Assembly (NCBI GenBank): GCA_022571825.1
Contig: JACZXC010000223.1
Span: 1 to 5,595 of the forward strand
From: Myxococcales bacterium
GTDB taxonomy: Bacteria; Myxococcota_A; UBA9160; SMWR01
Length of the DNA stretch: 5,595 nucleotides
Direction of reading: 5' to 3'
Every line of letters begins with the position of its first letter. Positions within the stretch are counted from its first letter, which is position 1. Under the pieces are notes generated by a model. It searched no databases. It was not told where the DNA came from and saw nothing but the letters and a program-made list of their open reading frames with translations. Shown here piece by piece: positions 4,980-5,595 of the stretch. The position numbers were made by a program, and so were the translations under genes.

Positions 4980-5595
4980 GTGCCCCGCCACCCCTCGGAC
5001 ACGGCTTGCCCGCTGGACCGATTAGACAGACTGGACCGATTAGACAGACTGGACCGACTGGACGCATTGCTTCGCGACCTCGGCCCCCAGCTCCGACGCG
5101 GGGCCATCCCCGTCGAGCCCTTGCCCCGCTGCCCGACGGGGATTCACGAGCTGGATCGGCTTCTGGGCGGCGGCTTTCCTCGCGGGCGCCTGAGCGAGAT
5201 TGCCGGCCCAACCTCCTGCGGCCGCACCTCCCTAGCCCTCCACTTGCTGGCCCGAACCACCCGGGCCGGCGAGGTGGCCGCCGTGGTCGACGCCGCCGAC
5301 GCCTTCGACCCTGCCTCGGCCGAGGCCGCGGGCGCCCGGCTCGACCGCGTGCTGTGGGTGCGCCCCTCCCAGCCCCGAGAAGCCCTGCGCAGCACCGAGC
5401 GACTCCTCGAAGCCCACGGCTTCGCCTTGATCCTCCTCGACCTGCCCCCCGCCCGCAGCCTGCGCTCGCAAGCCCGAAGGGCGCGCAGCGAGCCGCCGGC
5501 GAGCGAAGTCACAGCGCAAGCCCGAAGGGCGCGCAGCGGTCTCAGCGACAGCGCTCAGCAGGCGTGGAAGTCAGCCCCTGAGCCGACTTCGCTCC
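4980..5595 (+). CDS. RecA/ImuA-like DNA-repair ATPase, N-terminal part (runs off the right edge)
   Basis: From GTG 4980 a frame stays open to the last base (205 codons). TAG at 4950-4952 lies just upstream, and no other standard start codon occurs between that stop and 4980. After a Leu-Asp-Arg repeat (12-27), the protein has PTGIHELDRLLGGGFPRGRL (52-71), the usual RecA/ImuA entry to the ATPase core. The P-loop GPTSCGRTS (76-84) follows, then EVAAVVDAADAFDPASAEAAG (98-118), LDRVLWVRPSQPREALRSTE (121-140) and a Walker-B-like FALILLD (148-154). The P-loop lysine is arginine (R82), as I recall for ImuA-type paralogues, so ATPase activity may be weak or lost. Known ImuA proteins act with ImuB and DnaE2 in SOS-induced mutagenic translesion synthesis. 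The partner genes would lie to the right, outside the window. From about residue 158 the expected family sequence gives way to Arg/Ala/Ser-rich repeats. A DNA-repair RecA-like protein of another subgroup is possible. Confidence 0.75.
   Translation, partial: MPRHPSDTACPLDRLDRLDRLDRLDRLDALLRDLGPQLRRGAIPVEPLPRCPTGIHELDRLLGGGFPRGRLSEIAGPTSCGRTSLALHLLARTTRAGEVAAVVDAADAFDPASAEAAGARLDRVLWVRPSQPREALRSTERLLEAHGFALILLDLPPARSLRSQARRARSEPPASEVTAQARRARSGLSDSAQQAWKSAPEPTSL
5013..5063 (+). repeat. 18-base in-frame tandem repeat, about 2.8 copies
   Basis: CTGGACCGATTAGACAGA occurs at 5013-5030 and 5031-5048 without mismatch, followed by CTGGACCGA and CTGGAC. It lies in the ImuA-like frame and encodes repeated Leu-Asp-Arg. 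It uses TTA and AGA, codons that are rare in this GC-rich window. Because the unit is a multiple of three, copy-number slippage would lengthen or shorten the N-terminus without breaking the frame. Confidence 0.95.
5463..5594 (+). repeat. Palindromic repeat cluster inside the ImuA-like frame
   Basis: A 23-base word beginning GCAAGCCCGAAGGGCGCGCA occurs identically at 5468-5490 and 5516-5538, a spacing of 48 bases, so both copies are read in the same frame as QARRARS. Each copy contains GCCC-GAA-GGGC. Around copy one, GCTCGC (5464-5469) is complementary to GCGAGC (5488-5493 and 5499-5504). A 10-base perfect inverted pair, GAGCGAAGTC (5501-5510) and GACTTCGCTC (5585-5594), brackets copy two. No stop codon is introduced. 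The arrangement resembles mobile palindromic repeats that have settled in coding sequence. Confidence 0.75.

Noticed and set aside
5013..5063. CRISPR-like repeats
   Set aside because: The copies are directly adjacent with no spacers and are in frame within a coding region, so this is a coding tandem repeat.
4973..5581. A 202-codon plus-strand frame starting at 4973
   Set aside because: It is a Pro/Arg-rich +1-type shadow. The neighbouring frame from GTG 4980 encodes the RecA/ImuA-like P-loop protein and runs to the window edge.
1..5595. tRNA, rRNA or insertion-sequence genes
   Set aside because: No tRNA cloverleaf signature, no rRNA-like stretch and no transposase-like translation was seen in any frame.

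Overview
The window is GC-rich, densely packed bacterial DNA with third positions dominated by G and C, so long open antisense frames run almost everywhere. The gene set (a probable Coq4-like ubiquinone-type protein, a sodium/calcium-exchanger family protein, an adenosine-kinase-like PfkB enzyme, MetF, PurN, and a RecA/ImuA-like ATPase with a 'GRTS' P-loop) fits an uncultured, deltaproteobacteria-like lineage such as Myxococcota or Binatota. That placement is an inference from gene content, not a measurement.

Left part (1-829): a minus-strand pair whose two genes overlap by four bases (ATGA). These are the C-terminal ligand-binding part of a TetR-type regulator followed by the start of a Coq4-like protein that leaves the window at base 1. 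The regulator has no DNA-binding head. Where the head should be, from about base 606, the plus strand instead encodes the N-terminal membrane segments of an MFS/GPH-type transporter, itself cut off at 829. This is a zone of gene decay or rearrangement (or an assembly join) between intact genes.

Middle (835-4568): two divergent units share a 79-base intergenic region. On the minus strand an adenosine-kinase-like PfkB gene (2996 to 2061) runs directly into a CaCA-type membrane antiporter gene (2061 to 835) with a TGATG junction. On the plus strand metF (3076-3933) overlaps a purN-like gene (3930-4568) by ATGA. MetF and PurN both use folate one-carbon units. Adenosine kinase removes the adenosine released when S-adenosylhomocysteine is recycled. 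The divergon therefore groups methyl-cycle and one-carbon functions.

Right part (4569-5595): a small IsdG/HmoA-like antibiotic-biosynthesis-monooxygenase-fold protein (4631-4936), then a short AT-rich promoter region, then a RecA/ImuA-like gene starting at GTG 4980 and leaving the window at 5595. This last gene has an in-frame 18-base tandem repeat at its 5' end encoding Leu-Asp-Arg units. Near its visible 3' end it carries a palindromic, repeated segment that looks like an in-frame invading repeat element.

The two most unusual signals are: (1) metF and the ImuA-like gene both begin with GTG, lack a Shine-Dalgarno sequence, and have a -10-like hexamer ending exactly six bases before the start codon, suggesting leaderless mRNAs; and (2) the repeat-rich, palindromic coding segment at 5463-5594.
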